Positions 21,028-31,662 of a stretch of DNA of 64,000 nucleotides are shown here, one piece after another. The notes under the pieces were generated by a model, which did no database searches, was not told the origin of the DNA, and was given only the letters and a program-made list of their open reading frames with translations. Each line of letters opens with the position of its first letter. Positions within the stretch are counted from its first letter, which is position 1. The translations under genes were made by a program, and so were the position numbers. Source of the stretch: Calocera cornea HHB12733 (lineage: Eukaryota; Basidiomycota; Dacrymycetes; Dacrymycetales; Dacrymycetaceae); NCBI GenBank assembly GCA_001632435.1, contig KV423914.1:259776-323775 (forward strand). The letters are read 5' to 3'.

Positions 21028-22576
21028 TCAGAACAGCATCGACGCAGCGACCTCGAGGTTGCCGCCGGCCATCTCGAGCAGCCGCACGGCCTCCTCGCGC
21101 GAGACGCCCATCTCCGTCAGCGTGTTGATCGACTCCTCCGGGAAGCTCGCCTGGGCGGGCGCGGGCCTGGTGGGGGGAACGGGAGGGCCGCCGAGCCGCT
21201 GTCCCCCGCCGACTGTCGGGGTGTTCCTCCCTGGCACGCTGGTGGGCGGGGCGCCGAGCTTGTTGCCCCCGCCTGGGAAATGCTGCTGCGCGCGCGGGGC
21301 CGAGCCGGACGCGCCCGCCGCGCCCGGGCCGGAGGAGGAGCTGGGGCCGGGGGCATCGACCAAGTCGTCGGGTGCGTAGTTATTCCGCGCGTGCTCGGGC
21401 AACTCGTGCTCCGGCAGGAAAGGCACTTCGCGCCCTTGGATGCGGAGGACACTTTTTTCGAGGTCGATGATCGCTTGGTGGGCTTTGAGCATGTCCAGAC
21501 CGAAGAGGAGGTCGACGTCGCGGCCCTGTGTATGCGTTAGTGTATGTTCAGACCGGTAAGGTAGTTTCAGCGCACTTCCATGACGGTGAACGAACACGCC
21601 AGATGCAGGTCGGCGACCTTCATCTGTGCGCTGTGCACGCGACCCAGAATCGCAGCAGTACCAACACCCTTCGCAATGCCGGAGAAGCGCTTGTCCAGGA
21701 GCCGCATGATGCCGCACTTCTCTGCACATGACGGGCTGATGATGGTGGATTGGGCGCCGCTGTCGACAAAAGCGACGACCTTGACACCATTGACCTCCAC
21801 GGGAATACTGTCCGAACAGTCAGCATCTATGCAGCTCACTGGGCGAAACGCGCGCACTAAAGCATAGTCACTCGTCCAAACGCCTCTGGGGTATATTCCA
21901 TCGCATGCTCGAGGTTCTCCAAGACCGCTTCCTGCCTGATCGCCTCCTCGATCCTCCGCTGGGCCTCGATGTCGAACGGATCCGCATTCAGGGCGGCGAT
22001 GTTTTGTTGTCTGTTCATCTCAGCTCCTCTTTGGCGCTCCATGTGGGTAGAAAGCAGTTGCGCCCAACGTTGAGGATCACCTTGTGCTGCCCGTGCGAGT
22101 TCGGGTTGCGTCTATGATACATGTCAGAATAGCATACACTTTGTGGGGAGAGCGCAGGACGCACCTCACGAAGCTGCTGCATCAGCCGAGGGTCGCCAAG
22201 GACTTGCAATCTCATCATTTCCGCGTCTTGCTCCGCCGACCTATTGTAGTAAGCATTGCGAGTGGGACGGAGGGCGTTGGGTGCCAACCTTCCCGCGACT
22301 AGCACTCTCCGCCGAATGACCAGCATTGCGTCGTTCGGTATCCCATACTCGCTAACTGTCTTCTTAGGATCCGCGAGCTCTTTGCCCTCGTACGATATGT
22401 TCTGCTCAGTAGCTGGAATGCCACACTGCGGCAGAAGGTCAGTTGCATGTACGCATCGAGGCGACGAGTGTGCTCACCTCAGCCTCGAGCAAGGCCATGA
22501 TGTTCTCCAGCTCCATCTGAGGGTCTATCTCGATGGTGTACGTCTGACCGAGATCGGTTGCGAACGTGAGCTGCAT
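21028..22576 (-). CDS. DDI1: Ddi1: UBL-retroviral-like aspartyl protease-UBA shuttle protein
   Basis: Ddi1 shuttles ubiquitinated clients to the proteasome and cleaves heavily ubiquitinated proteins. The start at 22576 gives [20 protein letters not shown], an N-terminal ubiquitin-like domain ([20 protein letters not shown]). Then comes a helical region ([20 protein letters not shown]) and the retroviral protease-like domain with the active site [38 protein letters not shown] and [20 protein letters not shown]. The C-terminus is a UBA domain: [20 protein letters not shown] and [15 protein letters not shown] Pro/Gly-rich linker joins protease and UBA. The catalytic D-S-G is intact. At least five introns. 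Tail-to-tail with the FAH-family gene. Confidence 0.95.
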
Positions 22577-23037
22577 TTTGGTAGAGTTAGATGATTATCG
22601 ACGGGGTGGTATCAGGTATCGGGTGGTCGTCGTTGTATAGCGCAATGAGACGGGATGACGATGACCTTCGGAGAGCTGGTGAAAGTGCGTTGTGAGCAGA
22701 AGGCGCCGAAAGCTTAGGGCGGTATCCTCACAGCCTTCATAGGGGCCACCCGCCATTCGTGCACCGGGCATTCCACATTTCTGGTGCCTTCTCGACGAAT
22801 CGGGCAGGTGTACACGCAGGCATGGCCCTTAAAAGAGCGTTGATATTGCAGAAAGGACTAGAATGGTAAACAGGAAGGGACGCGTAACGCTTTCATACAA
22901 TGATGACAAAGGACCCGTTGCACAACGCGGATGGTCGCCCGCAGCAATGTCTACAACATATAGAAACCATCGAGATTGAAGGGATATTTGATATTCATAC
23001 ATTGTCATGAGGTCATTTACAAGAGTACAAGTCCGTT
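22577..23037. other. Intergenic: DDI1 promoter and ATG29 3' region
   Basis: About 460 bp with no supported gene. It holds the upstream region of DDI1 and the 3' flank of ATG29. Nothing distinctive is visible. Confidence 0.5.
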
Positions 23038-24287
23038 TCAATGAAGTCTTCCCAGGTGATTCCGAGCAAATACAGTGCTGTAGCGGGTGCCTCACGTTAG
23101 CGATGCTCCGGTCCCGCAGTCTAGACAACTCACAGTCGTGATGGTGCAGGGCGGAACGTTGACCCTGCGGCCGCCTCCTCCAGCGCAGAAGTGGATACAT
23201 CGCTGATGTCGCTGAAGCTTGACGAAGTCGAAGGAGCAGTACTCCCAGCAGTTCGGTCACTGGTTGAGACCCGCAGCGGCTGCCGACCCCTCTGGAAGGC
23301 AGACAGGGGCGGACTAGGAGAACTCTGCGTCTCTTCCCGGCGCGGTGTAACCTGCGGCGGAGCGCCTAAAGATGCCGGAGAACTGGGCGAGACGGATGCG
23401 GACGCCTCGTAACGATCTGTATGCACGGAGCTGGAAGCTTCGGACCGCGGCTTTTGAGGCACAGTGCGCGTCCTTCTCGGTGACGGAGAAACATGCGACC
23501 GCACTGGTTGAGCGAATTGCAGGGTATTCTGATTGACAAGCCGTTCGAGCTCTCGGATGCGACGAGCAGCTTCCTCCTTCTCCATCAATTGCTCGTTCTC
23601 CTCGTCCTCCGCTGCGCCCTCTTCGTCAGACGACGACGAGGACCCAGACTGGATGACTGAGAACGGTCGACCCGATGTAGGATGTGGTCCACGATGCGTC
23701 ATCGTCGCGATCGAAGAGGATGAAGGAGCGCGAGCATGCAGTCCAGACTGATATCCAGAGCCGGCCAATCGTATCGTGCCTGCCTTTGGGGAGAGATGCA
23801 GCGGTGAGGCACGCCCAGCCCCAGCGGTAGAATTCTGGCCAGACAGCCGCCGCAGCATAGCATTGCTCGGCCGCCGCTCTTTCTTAGATCCTTCGGCAGT
23901 TTGCGGGTCAGGAGAGCCGGTGACGGCTTTGAGATTCTGTAGCCCTTCCTCGAATCGCTTCCCAGCCCGATATAGGAGATACGGCAAAGGCACCTCGAGG
24001 TGATCGGCGAGAGCAGACCCTGCGTTCGAGTTCAGTTCCCTTGATGATCAGCGTTATATTATATCCAAGCGCACATTCGATTGAGGATCCCTCCGTATCC
24101 CTCGACTTCGTGATGACCTCCCAGAACAGCTGCTCCTTGTCCGGCGTCCAGTGTATCTACAGCGCCGGAATGAGTCACGGCTTTACGCACATAGGATGCT
24201 TGCACTCACTATTGGCGGGTTGGATACTGAGCCATCCTGTGGCCTGTTGTATGGCAGCCGGACAATGAGCTGGACCGGTCTCGACAT
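23038..24287 (-). CDS. ATG29: Autophagy-related protein 29
   Basis: Atg29 is part of the Atg17-Atg31-Atg29 scaffold at the phagophore assembly site. The ATG at 24287 opens MSRPVQLIVRLPYNRPQDG; spliced exons continue with NPPI, WTPDKEQLFWEVITKSRD, LADHLEVPLPYLLYRAGKRF and EEGLQNLKAV, the hallmark Atg29 N-terminal block. The rest is disordered and Ser/Pro-rich with an acidic-basic coiled stretch (EEENEQLMEKEEAARRIREL in outline). A GTGAGT donor near 23143 suggests the apparent stop there is not used; splicing to about 23084 gives LTVFARNHLGRLH, which resembles the conserved basidiomycete C-terminal block. The end is therefore set at 23038 and is less certain than the start. Confidence 0.82.
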
Positions 24288-24608
24288 CCCCGCCCTTGAG
24301 AGACAGAGATGACAATCGGGACACACGACGACGAGCAGCGACCCTTGACCGCGTTGACTGTGACGACACAAAGGTGGCTATACACCTCAACGCCGCTGCA
24401 TCTTCTTGCCGTCCTCCGACGATGCTGCGCTTTGATGTTAACGTTGTTAACCCGGCTCACAAGGTTCGGCCCGTTTGTCAATCTGACCGACGATGTAGGC
24501 GCCGACCGGAATTCCGTCTACGTGGAGACTGCTGCGCTCGTTCTTGCGAAGCCTGCTTGGCACTGCCTTGCTCCACGTTGACGTATTCTTACTCGGGTGC
24601 GCCTAAGG

Positions 24609-24616
24609 CATAAAGG
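24609..24616 (+). promoter_or_regulatory. TATA-like element of the first DUF6593-like gene
   Basis: CATAAAGG lies about 45 bp upstream of the ATG at 24659, the same spacing as TATATAAG before the second paralogue. Confidence 0.35.
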
Positions 24617-24658
24617 AGGACTGGGCTCCCCCCCGAGGAGTTCATCAACAGCCTTGCA

Positions 24659-25410
24659 ATGGCGCACCTCTGGCATCGGCGCGCGGGCGAGTCTCAGCAA
24701 AAGCTGCAGCCGGATACGTCAGCGATCGTAAATGATCCGAACTTCCTGCATTTCTCTGTCTCGCATGGGGATCCTCTCGCAATGTCCTTCACCCAAAAAG
24801 GAGGCGACCTGCTCTACAAATGCACGACTGCGTCCCATGTGTCTAGCATTACCTGCCAATCCGGTGGCGGGTCACGAGATGTTGCCAAGATACGCTGGAA
24901 CAACTACGATATCGGTACCATTATGGTCGAGTTCCTAAGCCAGGAACCGAAGCACATTGAGGACTTCCTGAAGTTTGTCAAAGATACTGGCCTGTACGTT
25001 CACTGATCGAGTTGCATTCCCTCCAAGCTGACTGTGGGCGCTAGCGAGCATCGCTTCAATGCAAAAGGCCGAACCCTACACGGTTCCTTCGCGTCGGACC
25101 ACTTTGTCGTATGTCCGGCGAGCTGCACACTGTTCCGTTGAATCATACTTGCCTGTAGTTGACCGATCCCGACGACACGCTGCTGGGGCACGACAATCGT
25201 GTTCCTGCCGGTCTCTTCCGCCGTCCTACTCCAGACTCGTTTGATGTGTCTGCTGACCTGCTCGATTTGTTGGACTACATATTCGTAGCCTACCTCTGCA
25301 TGGAGCGTGCTCGGCGGGAGAGATCGGCCGGCATTCAGTCGAGGGCGTACTCAGAGCGCTGGGGGCCGGGCACCCTCGGCGGACAGAGTGCTTGGGGTTT
25401 GGCAGGCTAG
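24659..25410 (+). CDS. DUF6593-like small protein (copy A)
   Basis: Function unknown; such proteins are common and multicopy in Agaricomycetes. Three exons: MAHLWHRRAGESQQKLQPD and LHFSVSHGDPLAMSFTQKG, DLLYKCTTASHVSSITCQS; then EHRFNAKGRTLHGSFASDHF; then TDPDDTLLGHDNRVPAGLFR and LLDYIFVAYLCMERARRERS. The pattern of a short beta-rich domain with a basic/Ser N-terminus and a hydrophobic final helix matches copy B, with clear residue identity in each exon and the same two intron positions. No signal peptide. The family name is a pattern judgement and could be another beta-rich (tubby-like) fungal domain. Confidence 0.7.
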
Positions 25411-27380
25411 GCTCCCATGTGATGTTGTTACCTGTCCGCATGGGCCCTGAATGCAGAGGGGCGCTTCTTCGTATTCAACGCGTATCGTTCCAGCTTCGGG
25501 CACGGGGTTCTTACCATCGTGATCACGTCTCGCCGCTACATTGCCAGCACATGTACGTAAAGTGATAGAGGCGCGATGGCTAAACCATGAATCTCTGCGG
25601 ATGTGGCTGCTATGCCGTGCCCGTATGCCTTGCGGTCGCCGCGAGCTCGCACAACCTGGGGAATGCTTCCCGAATTTGTTAGGAAACTTTTACTCTTGAC
25701 TCTCCAACGATTCTCTCACCTTCCAAATAATGCCTTCTGGCTCGGTGTGGGACATAAGGGCGGTGCTGACATTCGAGGCCTCTCCTGCGCTGAAGATCCG
25801 TCCGGTCTGTCCCGCAAACGTTCATGAAGCGCTCCGCAGCGGGGCCGCTTGCACTTCCTTCATTTGGTACCTTATCAGCCGATGCGAAGGATGTGTGCCA
25901 AGAAGGGCTGAGAATGGCCCTATCCACCAGTTTTGCACCGCTTTACCCGCATTCGGGCCACGGGGTAGCTTGTGAATAGCAAGCAAGCGGGTAGTGCAGC
26001 GCGCAGCGCTCCGTCAGTCTCGTCATCTAATGACGCCTGGCGCTGGAAAACCCAATAGACACTCCGAGAAGGCAACATGTTTTCTTGGCGGGAAATGTTT
26101 TCGCCGTGCTTTCAGTTCGGTCTGCGTTGATTGAGTTCTTCAACTGTGCGTGATGCTGCCAGGCACCCGCTGGGCTAGTATCATTTTCAGCCAAGATTCG
26201 ACTCTATAAAATCATCTTCCGCGAAACGGTAGGACAGAGTAGAACTCTTCACCATAATGCGGAATAATGCGTAGTAGGCGCTTCGTCCTAGACAGTCTCA
26301 AAGCACATGACATTATCCTCTTGAACTACTTCTCAGAACCTGTCAAAGACTTCGGCACGAAAGATACCGTGATCGAGCTGACGCTATTTCTCCGATATAG
26401 GTGCTCAGGCATGGGTTCATCACCAATACGAGACGGCTCCGCTATCCCTGTACATCAGACCCTTTCACTGAAATTCGCATGTCCAACCTAGGGACAACAC
26501 CTTGTATCTGCTCAAGCTTGATGGACCCGAGCAGCCGTCCACTGGTGCAATGCAGTGAAATGTCAGTTCGATGGGGCCGCGCCCACCCAGGCCTTCTTGT
26601 GACGTCTGCGTCGGTTTGCTGCATACGATAGACGACGCGATCGTGGCGTTTATCTGCCCAAAAAACGTGCCAAGAAGTCGGAATTCGGGGAACGGCATGC
26701 CGAGACCATGCTCATGGACACAGCAGACCACTAGGCCCGTTGTGCTTCGCGAGTGCAAAACTCTCCTGATGCGGTTGGCTGAGGCAACACGTGTTTTCCT
26801 ATCCGCGCTCGCGCACGAACATTCGAGAAGGCAGAGGCTAACATTTCTGGCTCAGCTTGAGATCACGAGCATCAGCGATCTCTCCTTCCGAGACAGAATC
26901 ATGAGCCCTCCACTCTTAACGTCCCGAAAAGCTGGGATCCCGTTGATGGGTGGATTCCAGTCGACCATATCTGCGCTGCAGACGACGAGCATTGTCAGTA
27001 TGCACCCGTACAGCTCTTAAAGATGTATGCGCCGTGTCTTCATAGTGTGACTTCGTCACTCCGCTCTGAGCGCGAGTTAGGCCGGACTGCCTCGTCGAAG
27101 AGATTCGCGGGGCAGTCCCTTGTTCTGCGAGCGCGTGCTGTTAGAAGTGGCTATGTGCCTTCCAGGATCGCGTAGATATCGATAATCTTATCGCCCAATT
27201 ACAAAAGGCAACCCTCTGACTGGTCCCGCGCAGTGCCTTGAATCGGGCCAGAAGAAATTCGGAGTTTTCAGAACATCAACCGATTGTGGTCTATCTCCCC
27301 GTATGCTCTAGGAAGAAACGCTTTCCCATGCCGAACCGGTCGGAGCTTGCGGGGGCTGGGCCCGACGGCGTGCGGAGGGT
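25411..27380. other. Gene-poor interval between the two DUF6593-like genes
   Basis: No coding region is supported over about 2 kb. A TATA-like TATAAAAT at 26205-26212 precedes ATG codons near 26257-26268 that are quickly interrupted in two frames. The longer open frames in 26267-27020 show no recognisable domain and no shared codon pattern. The interval may hold a decayed gene, but I cannot demonstrate homology to either neighbour. Confidence 0.4.
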
Positions 27381-27386
27381 TTGCCT

Positions 27387-27394
27387 TATATAAG
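27387..27394 (+). promoter_or_regulatory. TATA box of the second DUF6593-like gene
   Basis: TATATAAG lies 53 bp before the ATG at 27447, a usual distance for a strong fungal core promoter. Confidence 0.55.
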
Positions 27395-27446
27395 TAGACC
27401 ATTGTCCCCCAGGTTGCGAGCGACAAGCAGCCCCAGTCACGCGGAA

Positions 27447-28203
27447 ATGGCCCAGTTCTTGTACAGACATGCAAGCGAATCACCTCAGAAGCGGCCCGCA
27501 AGCGTTTCCTCCACAGACGGGAACGACAACCTGCTACAGTTCTCCATATCCAACAATGATCCGTTCGACATGTGCTTCACCCACACGGGCAGCGACCTCG
27601 TATACAAGGCGACTACCTCAACCCGCTCCTGCCACATCGTATGCAATTCCAATGGCCGATCCAGAGACGTCGCGACCATATACTGGCAGAAGCGTGATCG
27701 AGGTACTCTCAAGGTCAAGTTCCAAGGACAATCGTCCATATATTTGGAAGACTTCTTGAGGTTTGTGCAGAGCGACGGTCTGTAAGTGCCATCCAAGTGT
27801 TCGACACCTCCTCATTCTGACGTCTGCATTCAGACAGCATCGCTTCACTGCCAACCATGAGATCTTCGACTGCTGTTATACGACCGACCAGTTTGTGGTA
27901 TGTCAATGCTCGTTCCGAAGATGTTGCGCTCAACAGCCTCTGCAGTTGACAGATGCGGACGGGACAGTCTTGGCCAATGACAGCCGCGCCCCCGCTGGCC
28001 TCTTCCGGCGGCGCATCCCCAGCACCTTCAACATCTCGGTCGCAGCGCTCGATGTGATGGACCACATGTTCGTCGCGTACATCTGCATGGAGCGGGCCCG
28101 GCGGCAGAGCGACGCGGGCATGCAAGGCAAGTCGTACTCCGAGGCGTGGCAGACCTCCCCAGGGCTCTTGTGCTTTGAGGGCCCGTGGGCAGAGGTGATG
28201 TGA
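27447..28203 (+). CDS. DUF6593-like small protein (copy B)
   Basis: Paralogue of the gene at 24659. Exon 1: MAQFLYRHASESPQKRPASV, LLQFSISNNDPFDMCFTHTG, DLVYKATTSTRSCHIVCNSN, RGTLKVKFQGQSSIYLEDFL. Exon 2: QHRFTANHEIFDCCYTTDQF. Exon 3: TDADGTVLANDSRAPAGLFR, NISVAALDVMDHMFVAYICM, ERARRQSDAGMQGKSYSEAW. Shared features with copy A are the GLFRR motif, the FVAY-CMERARR helix and both intron positions. The two copies are diverged, so the duplication is old. It is preceded by a good TATA box, suggesting regulated expression. Function unknown. Confidence 0.72.
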
Positions 28204-28285
28204 GGACCAAGTCCAAGGACCAGGCACGAGGTGGGAGGATAACGATACCTGTTCGATGTGCTTCTATCTGTTACAATGTAATGAT

Positions 28286-29238
28286 CTAGGTCGACGCTTC
28301 CACGGGCTGCTCAGAGACGCCGAATGAAGCAAAGCTTGCCTCCAACTTGTCCTGCGCCTCGTCCCTCCGACGCAGCTCCTCCTCGCGCTGTAAGCGAAAG
28401 TCAGATTGTTGACCAGGGACAAGCCAAATAAGGAAAGACGAACCTTCTGCTTCATCGCCAGCACCTTGAGCTCGAAATAGTCCTCGTGCAGCCCGCACTC
28501 CGTCTTCTCCTCCCGTCCTCGCCACCGGCCGTCCCGCTCGCCCTCGCCCTCCTCCGATTTCGTCGTCGAGTGCCAGTCCCCGACGCTCTTATACCCCCGG
28601 GCAAGAAGCTTGTTCCGCGGGACGTCGTTCTCGTCGAGGTAGGCCTGCACCTGCTGGAGCGACCAGCTGACCAGCGGGTTGAGCTTGAACGTGCCTGTCT
28701 CGTCGATCTCGAACGGGTTCAACTGCGCCCGTGCAGCGCCTTGTGACCGCCGCCTGCCAGTGAGCACGGACTTGATGCCGAGCTTCTCGTACAGCCGACG
28801 CGCGGGGTCAGCCTTGACCAGGAAGTCGTATTTCGGCTCGTCGCGCTCCCATAGCCGCTCGCCGTGCTTCGCCTCGAAGTCGGCGGCGGTCTCGCAGTCC
28901 TCGGGCTTGGCGACAATGACTGGCACGCTGTACTTTTTCGAGATCTCGTCCTTGAGGTCGAGTGTCTCTTGGAAGTGGTACAGGGTATCGACGAATATCA
29001 TGGGTATTTGTGGGTTGGAGGGGTCGGGAAAAGCGGACGCGGGGAAGGTCGACAGCATGTGCGTCGTGCAGAGGCCGGTGATTCCAAATGCTGTCGACTG
29101 GTACAGGTTTGGAAGATGCCGAAGGCCCCAGAGAAGCACGTCCTGTGGCGACAGGTTCTCGAGGTAGGCATTGATGTCGTTCAGCTCCGCAAGCGTCGGC
29201 CGGGTCGTGAACGGTGTTGGCCAGATGGTGGAAGGCAT
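28286..29238 (-). CDS. MET16: Phosphoadenylyl-sulfate (PAPS) reductase
   Basis: Reduces PAPS to sulfite with thioredoxin in sulfate assimilation. The start at 29238 gives MPSTIWPTPFTTRPTLAELN. Core blocks are LSPQDVLLWGLRHLPNLYQS, TAFGITGLCTTHMLSTFPAS, IPMIFVDTLYHFQETLDLKD, KSVLTGRRRSQGAARAQLNP, FEIDETGTFKLNPLVSWSLQ, QVQAYLDENDVPRNKLLARG and YKSVGDWHSTT. The catalytic cysteine motif KTECGLH is present, and the cysteine pairs of the iron-sulfur APS reductases are absent, as expected for the PAPS type. One intron near the end (about 28391-28443) joins to a basic helix REEELRRRDEAQDKLEASF. Divergent from the acyltransferase gene, 1.1 kb away. Confidence 0.93.
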
Positions 29239-30343
29239 TTTGGGCTGAGCGGGGCGCTCGTTGTGGGTATCGCGAGGGGATGGAGGTACAGAGGAGAGCA
29301 ACCATCGCCAACTGGCGGGCGCGTTATGGGTAATATTGCGACTTTGGACTTGACAGTCAGCGTCGGTGGCTGCCTGCGATGCTCCACTTACGGCAAATCA
29401 TTACGATGCCCACCTTGCAAACGACATCAGGGTGCGGAATGGCGTGCTTGCCATCTCTCCTACCGCACAATTTTTGGCTCCGAGAGGCACCACCATGCTT
29501 CCGCGACCTGAAAGAGTGATGTAAGGGACCACATAAGCACCCAACTCAATCCAGGGGCCTGGGCCAAGCCTGCGTCGCGGTCCTCATCGTCCGGTTATAC
29601 AACGTATACGATCTTCTTTGCGGTGCGTCATTGTTGGAAACCTGGCGATGCGAGCAGAAGAGGAAGCCGGCGAGCCGCGTCGAAGGACGTCACCACCGAG
29701 CTCTGCAGCTAACCGTGAATGTCCGTCCCGGTGTGCGCGGGACAACACCCCAAGGTCCCAAGAGGCATTTAAAGCCGATCATGAGCCGATGCAGCCGTGG
29801 TCAGTGATGATGCCGAGAGCACGGCAATTCATCAATGCACGTGAGAGCAGGTGCAATCATAACCAAGGCCAAAACTGCGATAGGAGGTTCGAGGAGGCGT
29901 TGAGGCATCATCAAGCTCGAAGGAGGTGTCATTACAGCTCAGCCAGAAAGATGGCTATCCACGCTGGCCTTCCACCTCTCCCGGTGCGTCCACGTCAGTG
30001 CATAGTCCATCGCCGCCTGGAGAGAGGAGCCATCCACGTCGGACCGGTGAGGGGTCAGGAGGGCCGGAATGGAAGAGGGAGCATGGAAAACACCGCCACC
30101 AGGCAGGGGCACGGGTGCAATGGCGCAGGGCGCGCCTACCCATTGGGGAGCGCCTGCGCCCCCTGGCTTACTACCACACGACTCGACGACGTCCACGACG
30201 CGGTGAACGACAGCACCGACAGCGAGGAACGCGTCACCGACGACGAGCTACCAGGCCCATCTCTGCATAGACGATATCTTACCATCCGACCTCGACATAT
30301 ACCATACATAACTCACGACCTGGAACCGTAATAGCCGGTCACC
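29239..30343. promoter_or_regulatory. Divergent intergenic region, MET16/acyltransferase
   Basis: No gene is supported in this 1.1-kb interval; open frames here lack any family motif. A single CACGTG at 29838-29843 is about 600 bp upstream of MET16. It must contain the promoters of both flanking genes. Confidence 0.45.
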
Positions 30344-31443
30344 ATGTTCCTCTCCTGGGTCCTCCCCCTCGTCCCCCTCCCCCTCATCCTCCGCCGCATC
30401 CCCGTCCTCGCACCGTACATGAATGCCTTTATCTACGTCTCCTCCCTCGGCATACTTTCCGTATGGGGCCTGATCCTCTCGATCGTCATGTCGCCAATAG
30501 GACAGGGGCCAAACATCAACTACCTCACCGCGCGCTCCTTCTACTACTTCACCTCTCCCCTCCTCGGCATCCGGTTCAAGGTCGAGGGCGAGGAGCACCT
30601 GCGGAGCGCTCACCCGGCGGTCCTCGTAGGGAACCACCAGAGCATGCTGGACATCCTCTACCTCGGCCGCATCTTCCCGATGCGGAGCGTGATCCTCGCG
30701 AAGAAGTCACTCAAGTGGATGCCCCTGTTGGGCCAGTACATGTCTCTCTCCCACGCGCTCTTCATCGACCGCAAGGACCCGGCGTCCGCCATTGCCAGCC
30801 TGAGCGCGGCGGGCAAGGAAATGAAGAGGAAGGACATCGACCTCTGGATCTTCCCCGAAGGCACGCGCACCCTCAAGGAAGAGAACACGCTGCGCCAGTT
30901 CAAGAGGGGCGCTTTCCACGTTGCCGTCGAGGCCGGCATCCCGATCGTTCCTGTCGTCTGCGAGAACTACTGGAGGTTGTACCATAAGGGTGTCTTCACC
31001 GGCGGTGACCTGAGGATCAAAGGTACGCCCGCACACCATTGGGGCCCGTCTTACTCCCCGCTAATTAGAATGCAGTGCTGCCCCCTATCGACACCTCGTC
31101 CATGACCATGGCGGATGTCCAATCACTTACCACCCGAACGCAGGAGTTGATGGCTGCCACCCTCCGCGAGATCTCCATGTCACCAACGAACATCGCCCCA
31201 TTGTCGCCCGAGCTCGAGCCCGAGAAGGACACGTCTCTTCCTGGCTCGGTGCTCAAGGAGGTCAAGGAGATCGCCCAGCCCGCTCCTGAGCCTATTCCAG
31301 AGACGCAGCCGGAGCCGGTCGTCTCGGCTCCTGCCAGCACTGCTGGTTCGGTCGGTTCGGCAACGCCTAGCATGCTCGAGAGCTGGACTGCGGACGAGGA
31401 AGAGGAGAACGGAGCTGTTCTTGTTGGGAGGCCGAGATCGTAA
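30344..31443 (+). CDS. SLC1: 1-acyl-sn-glycerol-3-phosphate acyltransferase (LPAAT)
   Basis: Acylates lysophosphatidic acid to phosphatidic acid at the ER membrane. MFLSWVLPLVPLPLILRRIP starts a hydrophobic N-terminus with membrane segments (NAFIYVSSLGILSVWGLILS). Catalytic motif I is VGNHQSMLD (NHx4D) and motif III is WIFPEGTRTLKEE; PIVPVVCENYWRLYHKGVF and GDLRIK follow. One intron at about 31021-31073 leads to VLPPIDTSSMTMADVQSL. The C-terminal extension of about 110 residues is acidic, Ser/Pro-rich and disordered (EPEKDTSLPGSVLKEVKEIA), longer than in yeast Slc1. Catalytic residues are intact. Confidence 0.92.
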
Positions 31444-31662
31444 ACGGTTCATGGGTGCAATCCCGCATCAATTGTAGCCATGATCGTCCGCGAGCGCGAG
31501 GTTGATGGAGCACAGGGTGGAGTTGTCGGATTCAACATGAAGAACTTGTATACTGGTACATAATGACGAAGCCAAGCACGTTTGACGGTCTGATTGGACG
31601 ATGGTATCATTTTGGTATCGTTACAATGGGCATGACGGATACAATACTGAGAACAAAGTGGC

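Noticed and set aside
29838..29843. CACGTG as a Cbf1-type site for MET16
   Set aside because: It is about 600 bp from the ATG and occurs once, so it is no better than chance.
29618..30331. 237-codon open frame before the acyltransferase
   Set aside because: No domain, irregular composition and no splice support; it lies in the promoter region.
31075..31443. Separate small gene starting at 31075
   Set aside because: It is the last exon of the acyltransferase gene, joined by an in-frame intron.
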